Source: Candidatus Neomarinimicrobiota bacterium
GTDB taxonomy: Bacteria; Fidelibacterota; Fidelibacteria; Fidelibacterales; Fidelibacteraceae
DNA: 34,057 nt
Assembly: GCA_021157965.1 (NCBI GenBank)
Contig: JAGGVO010000018.1
Coordinates: 1-34,057 of the forward strand
Reading direction: 5' to 3'
Shown: positions 23,806-32,315 of the stretch, in pieces
Position numbering within the stretch: the first letter of the stretch is position 1
How the letters are laid out: each line of letters opens with the position of its first letter
Notes under the pieces: model-generated
The model's input: the letters and a program-made list of their open reading frames with translations, nothing else
What the model was told of the DNA's origin: nothing
The model's database searches: none
Program-made: the position numbers and the translations under genes

Positions 23806-24976
23806 ACGGGACTGGGATGTCATCGTTGTGGGGGGTGGACCTGCGGGGACGGTGTTTGCCCGTTATGCTGCTGAAAATGGCCTCTCTGTGCTGATTCTTG
23901 AAAAAGACCGTGAAATCGGATTGCCGGTCCGTTGTGGTGAAGGAGTCAGTATGCGCGGACTTGAAGCTTTTACTCCCGTGAATCCCCGGTGGATTTGCCG
24001 AAAAATCAGTGCTGTGGATTTTTACGCCCCTGACGGGACATTGGTGGAACTGGATTTTAAATTGGAGGGAGCCATTCTGGACCGGCGTGTCTTTGACAGG
24101 GATCTTGCGGACCTGGCCGTTCAGGCCGGTGCGCGGATCTATACCCGGGCGAATGTTACCGATCTGATTCTTGAAGGGGATTATGTGCGGGGTGTTGTTG
24201 TCCGTTATCGGCATGAGGATTTAAAACTTATGTCCCGACTTGTCATTGCTGCTGACGGGGTGGAAAGTCGCATTGCCCGAAAAGCCGGCATTAAAACAGC
24301 CGTCATCCCGGAAAATATGGATAGTTGTGTACAGGTAACAGCCCATGGATTGAATATTAACCCCGATGCCCTGAGTTTTTATATGAAACGGGAATATGCA
24401 CCCGGCGGATATGTGTGGGTTTTTCCTAAAAGTGAAACATCAGCCAATGTAGGGCTGGGCATCAGTGGAAATTTTGCCCGTAAAATCAGTCCCTATAAAT
24501 CCCTTATGAAATTTATGAGAGATACCTTTCCAAATGCATCCTGGAGCAGCTTAGTTGCCGGTGGTGTGCCTACAGACAAAACTCTGGACCGGATTACGGC
24601 GAACGGATTAATGATTGTAGGTGATGCAGCCAGGATGGTGAATCCTCTGAGTGGCGGAGGAATCCATGCGGCTATGCGGGCTGGAAAACTGGCAGCGGAT
24701 ACAGCAGTTGAAGCACTGAAACAGAATGATGTGTCAGAAGATTTTCTGAAACGGTATGCCAAAGCCTGGCATGATGAAGCCGGGAAAAATCATGAGGGAC
24801 TTTATCGTCTGAAGGAGGTGGTTAACAAACTGACAGATGAGGATCTGGATAAGCTGGGACACAAGATGGTGGCTATCCCGAAAGAAAAAAGAAGCCTGAC
24901 CCGGATATTTAAATCAGTTGCCTGGAATAACCCCCGTCTGATTATGGATGTGGTCCGGGCATTTGCCGGAATTTAA
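23798..24976 (+). CDS. Geranylgeranyl-reductase-family FAD-dependent oxidoreductase
   Basis: A 392-aa flavoprotein. The FAD-binding fingerprint is DVIVVGGGPAGTVFARYAAE (7-26), ending with Glu in LILEK. LPVRCGEGVSMRGLEAF is characteristic of geranylgeranyl reductases; VIAADGVESRIARKAG and MIVGDAARMVNPLSGGGI are the further FAD motifs. Family members saturate isoprenoid double bonds in archaeal ether lipids, menaquinone side chains or chlorophyll phytyl chains. Archaeal enzymes use a ferredoxin donor, and here a ferredoxin gene overlaps the start. The sequence looks more archaeal-like than chlorophyll-type (BchP), but the substrate cannot be decided without knowledge of other lipid genes. Confidence 0.85.
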   Translation: MIRRDWDVIVVGGGPAGTVFARYAAENGLSVLILEKDREIGLPVRCGEGVSMRGLEAFTPVNPRWICRKISAVDFYAPDGTLVELDFKLEGAILDRRVFDRDLADLAVQAGARIYTRANVTDLILEGDYVRGVVVRYRHEDLKLMSRLVIAADGVESRIARKAGIKTAVIPENMDSCVQVTAHGLNINPDALSFYMKREYAPGGYVWVFPKSETSANVGLGISGNFARKISPYKSLMKFMRDTFPNASWSSLVAGGVPTDKTLDRITANGLMIVGDAARMVNPLSGGGIHAAMRAGKLAADTAVEALKQNDVSEDFLKRYAKAWHDEAGKNHEGLYRLKEVVNKLTDEDLDKLGHKMVAIPKEKRSLTRIFKSVAWNNPRLIMDVVRAFAGI

Positions 24977-24991
24977 GTAATATGGAGTACT

Positions 24992-27910
24992 ATGCGATTA
25001 ACTGAAAGCTTTCTGCGTGAAATTGGATTAAACCGTTTTGTGGCATTTGATGTGGAAACGACAGGACTGGAACCGGAGAGCTGTGATGTGATACAGTTTT
25101 CGGCATCTGTCTTTGAACTGGGTAAATTTAAAGAAACCCGGAGCTTTTTCTGTAAACCCCGGGGGGAGATCCCTGAATTTATCCGGCAACTGACCCGGAT
25201 TACCGATGAGATGGTTCAGGATGAAAAACCCTTTCCCCAACGGATTGATGAAGTTCTTGATATCTTTGGGGACAGCCCGATTGTAGGGCATAACATCAAA
25301 TTTGACCTGGCCTTTCTTGTGCCGCATTTGAAAGAACCTTTTACAAATCCTGTTGTGGATACGGTGGAGCTCTCCAGAATATTTCTCTATTATCTGCCGG
25401 ACCGGAAACTGGAATCCCTGGCCGCACACTTTAATCTTCAAACAGAAGGAGCTCATCGGGCTGATGTGGACACGGAAAACACCGGTGAACTCTTTCTCCG
25501 TCTTCTCGATATCATGGTGTATTATGATTATCCTGTCTATGATCAGCTTGCAACAATTGCCGCTCCTTTAGCCCAGACTCCTAATACCTGGCTCTATCAG
25601 CGCTTTCTGTCGGTGTATCAGGCCCGGGGAAGAATCCGGGAAGAAAATCTTTCACCCCTCCATCCAGTCCCCAAAAATGCCTTGGGAGAATTTAAAAAGG
25701 GTGCTGATGAATTCAACGAAGACCGGGAAGATGCGACCCTTCAGAAAGTGAATCCCCGGGATATTCAGGATGTTTTCGGGATGAACGGCATCCTTTCACG
25801 GAAATTGAAGGGTTATGAACTCCGGCCGGGGCAGATTCGTTTTGCGTCCGATATTGTTACAGCCCTGAATAAAGGAAATTCCCTGGTGGGAGAAGCAGGC
25901 ACAGGTGTTGGAAAATCCCTGGCCTACCTGATTCCTGCTATCAAGTGGGTGAGAAAAAACCGGGATGCCAATTTTTCCGTTGTGGTCTCATCCAACACCA
26001 AAGCCCTTCAGGAACAGCTCTTCGGTAAGGAAATCCCCTTTATACAAAAAGAGATTGATCCTGATTTCACGGCAACCCTGCTGAAAGGACGGAAAAACTA
26101 CATTTGTTTGACCCGCTGGGAACAATTTTATCAGAATTTGGACGGAGCGGTGGATATTTTCGATCGGGGAAATGTGCTCCCCCTGATTGTGTGGCTCCGC
26201 GAAACCCAGACAGGCGACATTGAAGAAAACAGCGGTTTCAGAGCTTCCCGTTATACTACAATCTGGAGCAAAATCTGCAGCGAAACGGGATATTGTACCA
26301 CGAAACGATGTAGTGACAAAGGGGGATGTTATCTGGGAAAGATTCGCTGGAAATCCCAAAAAGCCGATCTGGTGGTCGTAAATCACTCCCTCTTACTCAG
26401 CGATGCTGCTTCTGATAACCAGGTGCTGCCTGATCACCCCATTCTGGTGATTGATGAGGCGCATAATCTGACCAAAAGCGCTTATAAGTATTTTGCCGTT
26501 GAAGTGGGACCCTGGATCATTGATCAGGTTCTGGAAGCCTTTTTCCGGCAGGGAAGGGATAATTTCGGACTGTTGGTTTTACTAAACCGGAAAATCAATA
26601 AACTGTCAATCTCCGAATCCCTTAAAAATTCTCTTTTGAAACGAATCAGTGCTTTTGAAGAAGAAACCCTTAAACTGCAACGGGAATCACGTCAGTTTTT
26701 TACCCGTTTTCTGGATTTTGTCAACGAGAACATTCGTTCCATGAATCAGCGGTATATCCTGAAATCCCGGTATAAACCTCATCAAAATCCCTTTGAACAC
26801 ACGGGACTGGATAAAAGCAGGGATGATCTGCTCAAGCGGTACGAGAAAATTATTCCGGATTTTCAGAATTTCAGGGATACCCTGGAGAAGTTCCCCCTGA
26901 AAGAACGGTTGCCCATGAGTGCATTGCTGGATGATTTTGATACATCGCTCAAATCGCTGGAAGAATTAAAGCAAAATCTGGAAACGGTACTGATTCCTGA
27001 ACATGATGACTGGGTTTACTGGTACGAGGTGCCTGTAGATCCCAAGAATTTTAATATCGGGCTGTATGCCGTTCCGCTGGCAGTAGATGCCTATATCTAT
27101 GAACGGATACTGCGTCGGAAACATTCGGTGATTGCCACATCGGCAACCCTGACCATTGCCGGTTCTTTTGAGTATTTTAACAAAACAACGGGATTTTCCC
27201 GGTTTGATCCGGCCCGTCTGATGTGCCGCGTTTATGAAAGTCCTTTTGACTATGCCAGTCAGTGTGCCGTGTATGTTCCCACATTTCTGGGTGATCCGGG
27301 ACATGTGAAATTTGAAGAAAACGTGGCCGGTCTTCTGAATGAAATTGCTGCCCGGTTTCAGCCCGGTATGCTGGTTTTGGCGACCTCTTATTACTCCATC
27401 AAGCAGCTCAGTGAACGAATGCATATCCCCTATAAAGAGGAGAATGTTCCCCTGATTTACCAGGCGGGATCGGCATCCCGAAGTGCTCTTCTGAACCGTT
27501 TTCGTGAATCTGGCAATGCCACCCTGATTGGTACGGAATCTTTTTGGGAGGGGGTGGATATTCCCGGGGATGCCCTGGAAATGCTTGTGATGCTGAAACT
27601 CCCCTTTGCCGTTCCATCGGAACCCATTGTGGAAGCCATTACGGAAAAAATGAAAGAGAGTGGAAAAAATCCATTTCTGGAGTATTCCGTCCCCGAAGCG
27701 GTCATCAAATTCAAACAGGGATTCGGGCGCCTGATCAGAAGCCGCCGCGATACGGGAGTTGCCCTTTTTCTGGATAACCGGCTCAGTTTTAAACGATATG
27801 GACGGATATTCATGGATTCACTTCCGGGAAAATATTCCTTTGTAAAAAATAAAGAAGATTTCTTCAGGCACCTGGAAATCTGGTACCGTCGAAAAAGACA
27901 ATCCAGATAA
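24992..27910 (+). CDS. dinG: DEDDh exonuclease fused to DinG-type helicase
   Basis: A 972-aa protein. Residues 13-170 form a DEDDh 3'-5' exonuclease: FVAFDVETTG (Asp20, Glu22), VGHNIKFDLAF (Asp105), HRADVD (His155, Asp160). Residues 270-965 form a superfamily 2 XPD/DinG helicase: Walker A EAGTGVGKS (301-309), DEAH (488-491), IGTESFWEGVDIPG, and QGFGRLIRS. Cys372, Cys435, Cys440 and Cys446 match the E. coli DinG Fe-S ligand pattern (spacing 5 and 6 between the last three), so a [4Fe-4S] cluster is likely. It would act on R-loops, D-loops or replication conflicts. Firmicute DinG fusions carry the exonuclease but lack the cluster, making this combination noteworthy. GGAG precedes ATG 24992. Confidence 0.9.
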   Translation: MRLTESFLREIGLNRFVAFDVETTGLEPESCDVIQFSASVFELGKFKETRSFFCKPRGEIPEFIRQLTRITDEMVQDEKPFPQRIDEVLDIFGDSPIVGHNIKFDLAFLVPHLKEPFTNPVVDTVELSRIFLYYLPDRKLESLAAHFNLQTEGAHRADVDTENTGELFLRLLDIMVYYDYPVYDQLATIAAPLAQTPNTWLYQRFLSVYQARGRIREENLSPLHPVPKNALGEFKKGADEFNEDREDATLQKVNPRDIQDVFGMNGILSRKLKGYELRPGQIRFASDIVTALNKGNSLVGEAGTGVGKSLAYLIPAIKWVRKNRDANFSVVVSSNTKALQEQLFGKEIPFIQKEIDPDFTATLLKGRKNYICLTRWEQFYQNLDGAVDIFDRGNVLPLIVWLRETQTGDIEENSGFRASRYTTIWSKICSETGYCTTKRCSDKGGCYLGKIRWKSQKADLVVVNHSLLLSDAASDNQVLPDHPILVIDEAHNLTKSAYKYFAVEVGPWIIDQVLEAFFRQGRDNFGLLVLLNRKINKLSISESLKNSLLKRISAFEEETLKLQRESRQFFTRFLDFVNENIRSMNQRYILKSRYKPHQNPFEHTGLDKSRDDLLKRYEKIIPDFQNFRDTLEKFPLKERLPMSALLDDFDTSLKSLEELKQNLETVLIPEHDDWVYWYEVPVDPKNFNIGLYAVPLAVDAYIYERILRRKHSVIATSATLTIAGSFEYFNKTTGFSRFDPARLMCRVYESPFDYASQCAVYVPTFLGDPGHVKFEENVAGLLNEIAARFQPGMLVLATSYYSIKQLSERMHIPYKEENVPLIYQAGSASRSALLNRFRESGNATLIGTESFWEGVDIPGDALEMLVMLKLPFAVPSEPIVEAITEKMKESGKNPFLEYSVPEAVIKFKQGFGRLIRSRRDTGVALFLDNRLSFKRYGRIFMDSLPGKYSFVKNKEDFFRHLEIWYRRKRQSR

Positions 27911-28026
27911 ATATGAATCGGCAGATTTTTAAGCTGTTGGGGAACTTTTTGACATTCAGTGTGTGAAAAAGGCAGTTTGATACATTACATAATTATATTT
28001 GTTGACTGAAACAGAGAGGAAAAAAA

Positions 28027-28965
28027 ATGATCAAAGTTGAACACCTCACAAAGCATTACGGACATGTAAAGGCTGTGGATGACATCTCTTTTCATGTCCG
28101 GGACGGAGAAATCCTGGGATTTCTTGGTCCCAACGGTGCCGGAAAATCGACAACCCTCCGGATCATGACATCCTATCTGACCCCGACGTCAGGAAACATT
28201 TATATCAATGACCTGAATGTCCTTGACGACTCTTTGGATATCCGGAAAATCATCGGTTATCTTCCGGAAAACAATCCCCTTTATCCGGAAATGAATGTTT
28301 ATGATTTTCTGAAATTTTCCGCTGCAGCCCGGAAGATTGAAGGAAAAGCCTTTGAAAACCGCCTGAAAGAAGTGTCCGAAATGTGCGGACTTCATGGCGT
28401 GATTCATAAACAGATATCAGAGTTATCCAAGGGGTATAAACAACGGACAGGCCTGGCCCAGGCGATTTTTCACGATCCGGAAATTCTGATTCTGGATGAA
28501 CCGACTACCGGTCTGGATCCCAATCAGATTGTAGAAATCCGGAACCTCATCAAACAACTGGGAAAAGAGAAAACAGTGGTTATCTCATCCCATATCCTTC
28601 AGGAAATTCAGGCGACGGCGGACCGTATGGTGATTATCAATAAGGGAAAAATTGCTGCGAACGGGACCATTGACGAACTCATGAGCAGTTTCAAAGGATT
28701 TACACGCCTGCACCTGGAAATTGAAGGAGTAATGAATGCCCGGGATTTGACGGATATCCATGAGAAAATCAAACTTGCTGACAGCCAAACACTTAATGGA
28801 ATGACTAAAGTAGTGATTGAATATCCGAATACCCTGGATTTGAGAAAGGATGTTTTTCAGTACGCGGTGAAAAAAGGGTGGACACTTCTGGAAATGAATC
28901 GCCATCGCATTTCTTTGGAAGATATGTTTAGAATTCTCACCGTGGAGGAAGGAGGAAAGGCATGA
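28027..28965 (+). CDS. ABC transporter ATP-binding protein, GldA-like
   Basis: A 312-aa ABC ATPase of the ABC-2/DrrA type. Walker A GPNGAGKS (34-41), Q-loop IGYLPENNPLYPE, signature LSKGY (133-137), Walker B ILILDEPTTGLDPNQ (153-167) and switch His189 (VVISSHIL) are all canonical. The C-terminal 90 residues match the extra domain typical of this subclass. GAGAGGA precedes ATG 28027. The permease gene overlaps its stop by 4 bp (28962-28965), and a GldG-like protein follows. In Bacteroidetes the related GldA/GldF/GldG complex is needed for gliding or secretion; in other phyla the export substrate is unknown. Confidence 0.9.
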   Translation: MIKVEHLTKHYGHVKAVDDISFHVRDGEILGFLGPNGAGKSTTLRIMTSYLTPTSGNIYINDLNVLDDSLDIRKIIGYLPENNPLYPEMNVYDFLKFSAAARKIEGKAFENRLKEVSEMCGLHGVIHKQISELSKGYKQRTGLAQAIFHDPEILILDEPTTGLDPNQIVEIRNLIKQLGKEKTVVISSHILQEIQATADRMVIINKGKIAANGTIDELMSSFKGFTRLHLEIEGVMNARDLTDIHEKIKLADSQTLNGMTKVVIEYPNTLDLRKDVFQYAVKKGWTLLEMNRHRISLEDMFRILTVEEGGKA

Positions 28966-29675
28966 ACACAATCCGATTGATATACCGGAAAGAAATGAGC
29001 ACATATTTTAACAGTGCCGTTGCATATATCACCCTGATTATTTTTCTCCTGATCAACGGCTGGTTTTTCACCAGTTCTTTTTTTCTGGTCGGCCAGTCCG
29101 ATCTGAGAATATTATTCAATTCCGTTCCCCTGGTTTTTATCTTTTTCATCCCTGCCATCACTATGGGATCACTGGCCCGGGAAAATCATGCCGGCACCAT
29201 GGAATTCCTTACCACACTGCCGGTGGATGATTACCAGATTGTTCTTGGAAAATTCTTTTCTGCCGTGGCTTTGATCGGGGTTGGACTTCTTTTTACCCTG
29301 CCTCATTTTATCACCCTGCTTTTTGTGGGGACCAGTCCGGATATCGGAGCCATTTTGTGCGGGTATTTGGGGCTACTTCTGGTAGGGGCCATGTACGCCT
29401 CTATCGGGATCTTCGGCAGTGCCGTATCCAATAACCAGATTACTTCTTTCCTCCTGAGTTTTATTGTCATCTTTGCCCTTTATCTTTTTGATAAAATTCT
29501 CATTTTTGTCCCCCCCTTTCTTAGCGGTATTTTGCAGTTTCTCAGTACAGACTACCACTTCAGTAATATCAGCAGAGGTGTCATTGATTCAAGGAATATT
29601 ATCTATTTTCTTTCGGTTATCTTCTTTTTTCTGACACTTTCTGTCAGAGTCCTTGAAATTCGGAAATGGAGGTAA
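28962..29675 (+). CDS. ABC-2 type permease, GldF-like
   Basis: A 237-aa membrane protein with six hydrophobic spans. The N-terminal IRLIYRKEMSTYFNSAVAYI and the motif GSLARENHAGTMEFLTTLPV, where a small cytosolic stretch follows span 2, are typical of the ABC-2 GldF family (family SxxxERxxGTxExLxTxPV). It forms the channel with the ATPase upstream; 4-bp overlap with that gene. The next gene begins 2 bp after its stop codon. Confidence 0.9.
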   Translation: MNTIRLIYRKEMSTYFNSAVAYITLIIFLLINGWFFTSSFFLVGQSDLRILFNSVPLVFIFFIPAITMGSLARENHAGTMEFLTTLPVDDYQIVLGKFFSAVALIGVGLLFTLPHFITLLFVGTSPDIGAILCGYLGLLLVGAMYASIGIFGSAVSNNQITSFLLSFIVIFALYLFDKILIFVPPFLSGILQFLSTDYHFSNISRGVIDSRNIIYFLSVIFFFLTLSVRVLEIRKWR

Positions 29676-29677
29676 TT

Positions 29678-31285
29678 ATGGCCCACATCAATAATAAAAA
29701 ACAGTTTGCACTCTTTATTGTTTTATTGGCCGTGATTTTGATACTTGTCAATATCATATCCCGGTCCCTCTTTTTCCGCTGGGATCTGACCCGGGGGAAT
29801 ATCTATTCTCTGAGTGAATCCAGCAAATCAATTGTAAATCAACTTGATGACAGGATGACTGCCCGGGTTTTCTTTTCCAAAGATTTACCCGGAGAATATG
29901 TGAATTCCCGGCGGTATCTGCAGGATATCCTGGAGGAATACAGGGCTTATTCAAATGGAAATTTTCATTTTGAATTTGTCAATCCCGATGACAATGAGAA
30001 AGCCAAACAAGAAGCTTCGGGATACCGGATTCCTCCGGTGCAACTCCGGGTTCTGGAAAATGATAAACTGGAAATTAAAAATGTCTATATGGGACTGGTT
30101 CTGTTGTACCGGGATAAAAAGGAGGTTTTGCCTGTCATACAGACAACGGAAGGGCTCGAATACGATCTGACGGCGGCAATTAAAAAGATGCTGGCAAAGG
30201 ATTTGAAATCGATCGGACTCATTGCCGGTAAAGGAGAAGGCGTACAAACCAATCAGCTTACCCAGTTTTTGAATCAGACCTACCGGGTGCGTCCTGCGTT
30301 CCTGAATAAACCTGTCCCGTTGGATATTGATCTTATTCTCATGAATGGTGTGATGGATTCCCTTTCGATGGATGAGCTCTACCATTTGGACCAGTTCCTG
30401 ATGCGCGGGGGAAAATTGTTCCTTTCTCAGGCAAGGCAGGAAGCAAAAGTCCAGGAAGGCATGGCGGAATCCATCAGTTCGAATATCTTTTCGTTCCTGG
30501 AACATTATGGATTAACCATCAATCCCGATATTGTTATAGACAAACTCTGCAGCCAGATTCAGATTCAGCAACGGCAGGGTATTTTCACATTCAACAATGC
30601 CGTGGATTATCCGCCCATTCCCGTGATACGTCGGTTCAATGAAGAAAACCCCATTGTGGCCGGACTGGATGAGGTACGGGTCTTTTTTCCTCATGAAATC
30701 ACGGCAGCGCCTGATTCCGGGACTTTTACTCCCCTGTTGTGGACATCCAAAAATTCCGGTTCATTGGCTGAGGGCTATTTTCCGGCCCCATCCATGGGTG
30801 GCAATTATACCCTTCGGAACGGGTACAATATCTATCCGATGGATAATAAACAGCTTCGGAAATTTGATAAAGGCCCCATGGTTGTTGCCGGATTGCGGAC
30901 AGGACCACAGACCAGTTTCTTTGCCGACAGCAGTGAGTATGCCCAAAAAGAAGGGTTTTTGGCCTTTACGGATAACATCAATCTGTTATTGATTACGGAT
31001 AATCGCTTTTTCGACGACACACGGGCTGCTGGCATTCCGGAGAATACAGCACTGATTCTGAATGCCGCCGATGTGATGACGGGTGATGCCGAACTGGTTT
31101 CCATCCGTAACCGGGGTATTAAGGTACGGCCGCTGAAACCGGAAATCCTGACCTCGGATACTGCACGGAATGTGTGGAAATGGGTCAATATCATCACACC
31201 TTCACTGCTTGTTATTCTTTTTGCCCTGTTCAAAGCGGGACAAAATCGTAAAAAACGCCGGAAACTGGAGGAATATTATGACTAA
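29678..31285 (+). CDS. GldG-like ABC auxiliary protein
   Basis: A 535-aa protein with one N-terminal span (FALFIVLLAVILILVNIISR), a large extracytoplasmic region containing RWDLTRGNIYSLSESSK, PGEYVNSRRYLQDILEEY and FEFVNPDD (family hallmarks), and a C-terminal span (IITPSLLVILFALFKAG) before a basic tail. GldG-type proteins work with the GldF permease and GldA ATPase. The start is ATG 29678 because GGAGG sits at 29668-29672; an ATG at 29666 would overlap the permease gene and has no such site. Its 3' end overlaps the next gene by 8 bp. Function beyond ABC partnership is unknown. Confidence 0.88.
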   Translation: MAHINNKKQFALFIVLLAVILILVNIISRSLFFRWDLTRGNIYSLSESSKSIVNQLDDRMTARVFFSKDLPGEYVNSRRYLQDILEEYRAYSNGNFHFEFVNPDDNEKAKQEASGYRIPPVQLRVLENDKLEIKNVYMGLVLLYRDKKEVLPVIQTTEGLEYDLTAAIKKMLAKDLKSIGLIAGKGEGVQTNQLTQFLNQTYRVRPAFLNKPVPLDIDLILMNGVMDSLSMDELYHLDQFLMRGGKLFLSQARQEAKVQEGMAESISSNIFSFLEHYGLTINPDIVIDKLCSQIQIQQRQGIFTFNNAVDYPPIPVIRRFNEENPIVAGLDEVRVFFPHEITAAPDSGTFTPLLWTSKNSGSLAEGYFPAPSMGGNYTLRNGYNIYPMDNKQLRKFDKGPMVVAGLRTGPQTSFFADSSEYAQKEGFLAFTDNINLLLITDNRFFDDTRAAGIPENTALILNAADVMTGDAELVSIRNRGIKVRPLKPEILTSDTARNVWKWVNIITPSLLVILFALFKAGQNRKKRRKLEEYYD

Positions 31286-31796
31286 ACACATTCATTGGAT
31301 TCGCTATACTGTTGTCCTGGTAACAGCCATCCTTGTTTTATGGATTGTGCAAAGCCGGGAGAAACAATTTGAATCGCAGGAAGTACCTGTATTCGATTTT
31401 GATCCGGAATTGGTAACTTCCTTTCAAATCCGGAAAGGAACCGATTCTCTTGCTTTTGCTCTTGAGGATACACTGTGGGTTTTCCAGGAACCGGATACAG
31501 GGAAAGTGGATCAGCAAAAGGTGCATGATTTTCTGAAAACCATCACGGATATGAGTCATGGAACGTATATTGCATCCAATCCTGAGTACTATCCGGAATA
31601 TCATCTGGACGAAGCTTCAGCTACTCACCTTATTTTGAAAAAGGGAGATGAAACCCTGGGAGACATTCTTGTGGGTTGGTCAGATGCTTCTCCCGTGAAG
31701 GATAACATGCGCTATCCCCACGATCCTCATGTCTATCAGCTGGATTTAAAACTGACACGCCATTTGAGAACCCAAGCCGGTTTTTGGCGGGAATAG
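31278..31796 (+). CDS. Short DUF4340-like protein
   Basis: A 172-aa protein with an N-terminal membrane span (YTVVLVTAILVLWIVQ) then a region with DFDPELVTSFQIRKGTDSL, ALEDTLWVFQEPDTGKVDQQKV, and YHLDEASATHLILKKGDETL, as in DUF4340 (repeat of a small domain that follows GldG-like genes in many genomes). Most DUF4340 proteins are longer with two or more repeats; this holds about one. Start ATG 31278 has GGAGG upstream and overlaps the GldG-like gene by 8 bp. It is likely a periplasmic accessory of the ABC system. Confidence 0.7.
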   Translation: MTKHIHWIRYTVVLVTAILVLWIVQSREKQFESQEVPVFDFDPELVTSFQIRKGTDSLAFALEDTLWVFQEPDTGKVDQQKVHDFLKTITDMSHGTYIASNPEYYPEYHLDEASATHLILKKGDETLGDILVGWSDASPVKDNMRYPHDPHVYQLDLKLTRHLRTQAGFWRE

Positions 31797-31891
31797 TTTT
31801 TAATAAAAAAAAGATGCAATAATTCCGGGGAAGAGACAAATATCTTGAATCTTTCCCGGAATGTGCTGATTTTCCCACAAAGGAGGGAAGC

Positions 31892-32305
31892 ATGGCAAAA
31901 ATTGAGCTGACGATTGATGAAATTGTAGATTTGTATACACACTATTTTGAAGCGGAAAAAATTCCGGTCCGGAATCTTATGGCAGTCGATTCCAAAACCG
32001 TCCGGGGTGAAATAAAAGCCCCTTCACTTTCCCTGGATTTTCCCGTCACTCTGACCTTTGATTCATATATGAAACCCAATATCCTTTTTAAAATTGTGTC
32101 CAAAAACGCCTTGGTCAACAGATTATTGCCTGTTGTAAACCGGTTTATGGAGCGGTACCAAAATAACATTATAACGCTGAAGATGCCCTACATTATTATA
32201 GATACAGAAACAGCCATGAAAAAATATGCCGAACTCATACAGATTTTGGACGTGCACCATAACGGGGAAAAATTCCTTGTAGAAATCGGTGTAAAAAGCG
32301 TTTAA
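31892..32305 (+). CDS. Hypothetical protein, 137 aa
   Basis: The product starts MAKIELTIDEIVDLYTHYFE, lacks a signal peptide or membrane span, and has alternating beta-like (LDFPVTLTFDSY) and helical (NRLLPVVNRFMERYQN) parts. No family is recognised. AAAGGAGGGAAG upstream of ATG 31892 is a strong ribosome binding site. It stands between the ABC operon (95 bp after it) and a thioredoxin-like lipoprotein 10 bp downstream, so it is co-transcribed with the latter. Confidence 0.6.
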   Translation: MAKIELTIDEIVDLYTHYFEAEKIPVRNLMAVDSKTVRGEIKAPSLSLDFPVTLTFDSYMKPNILFKIVSKNALVNRLLPVVNRFMERYQNNIITLKMPYIIIDTETAMKKYAELIQILDVHHNGEKFLVEIGVKSV

Positions 32306-32315
32306 AAGGAGATCT

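Noticed and set aside
27911-28026. TTGACA at 27949 as promoter for the ABC operon
   Set aside because: No acceptable -10 box lies 16-18 bp downstream, so the 116-bp gap holds only the ribosome binding site with confidence.
31170-31277. Extended N-terminus for the DUF4340-like protein
   Set aside because: It lies in the end of the GldG-like gene in another frame; GGAGG points to ATG 31278.
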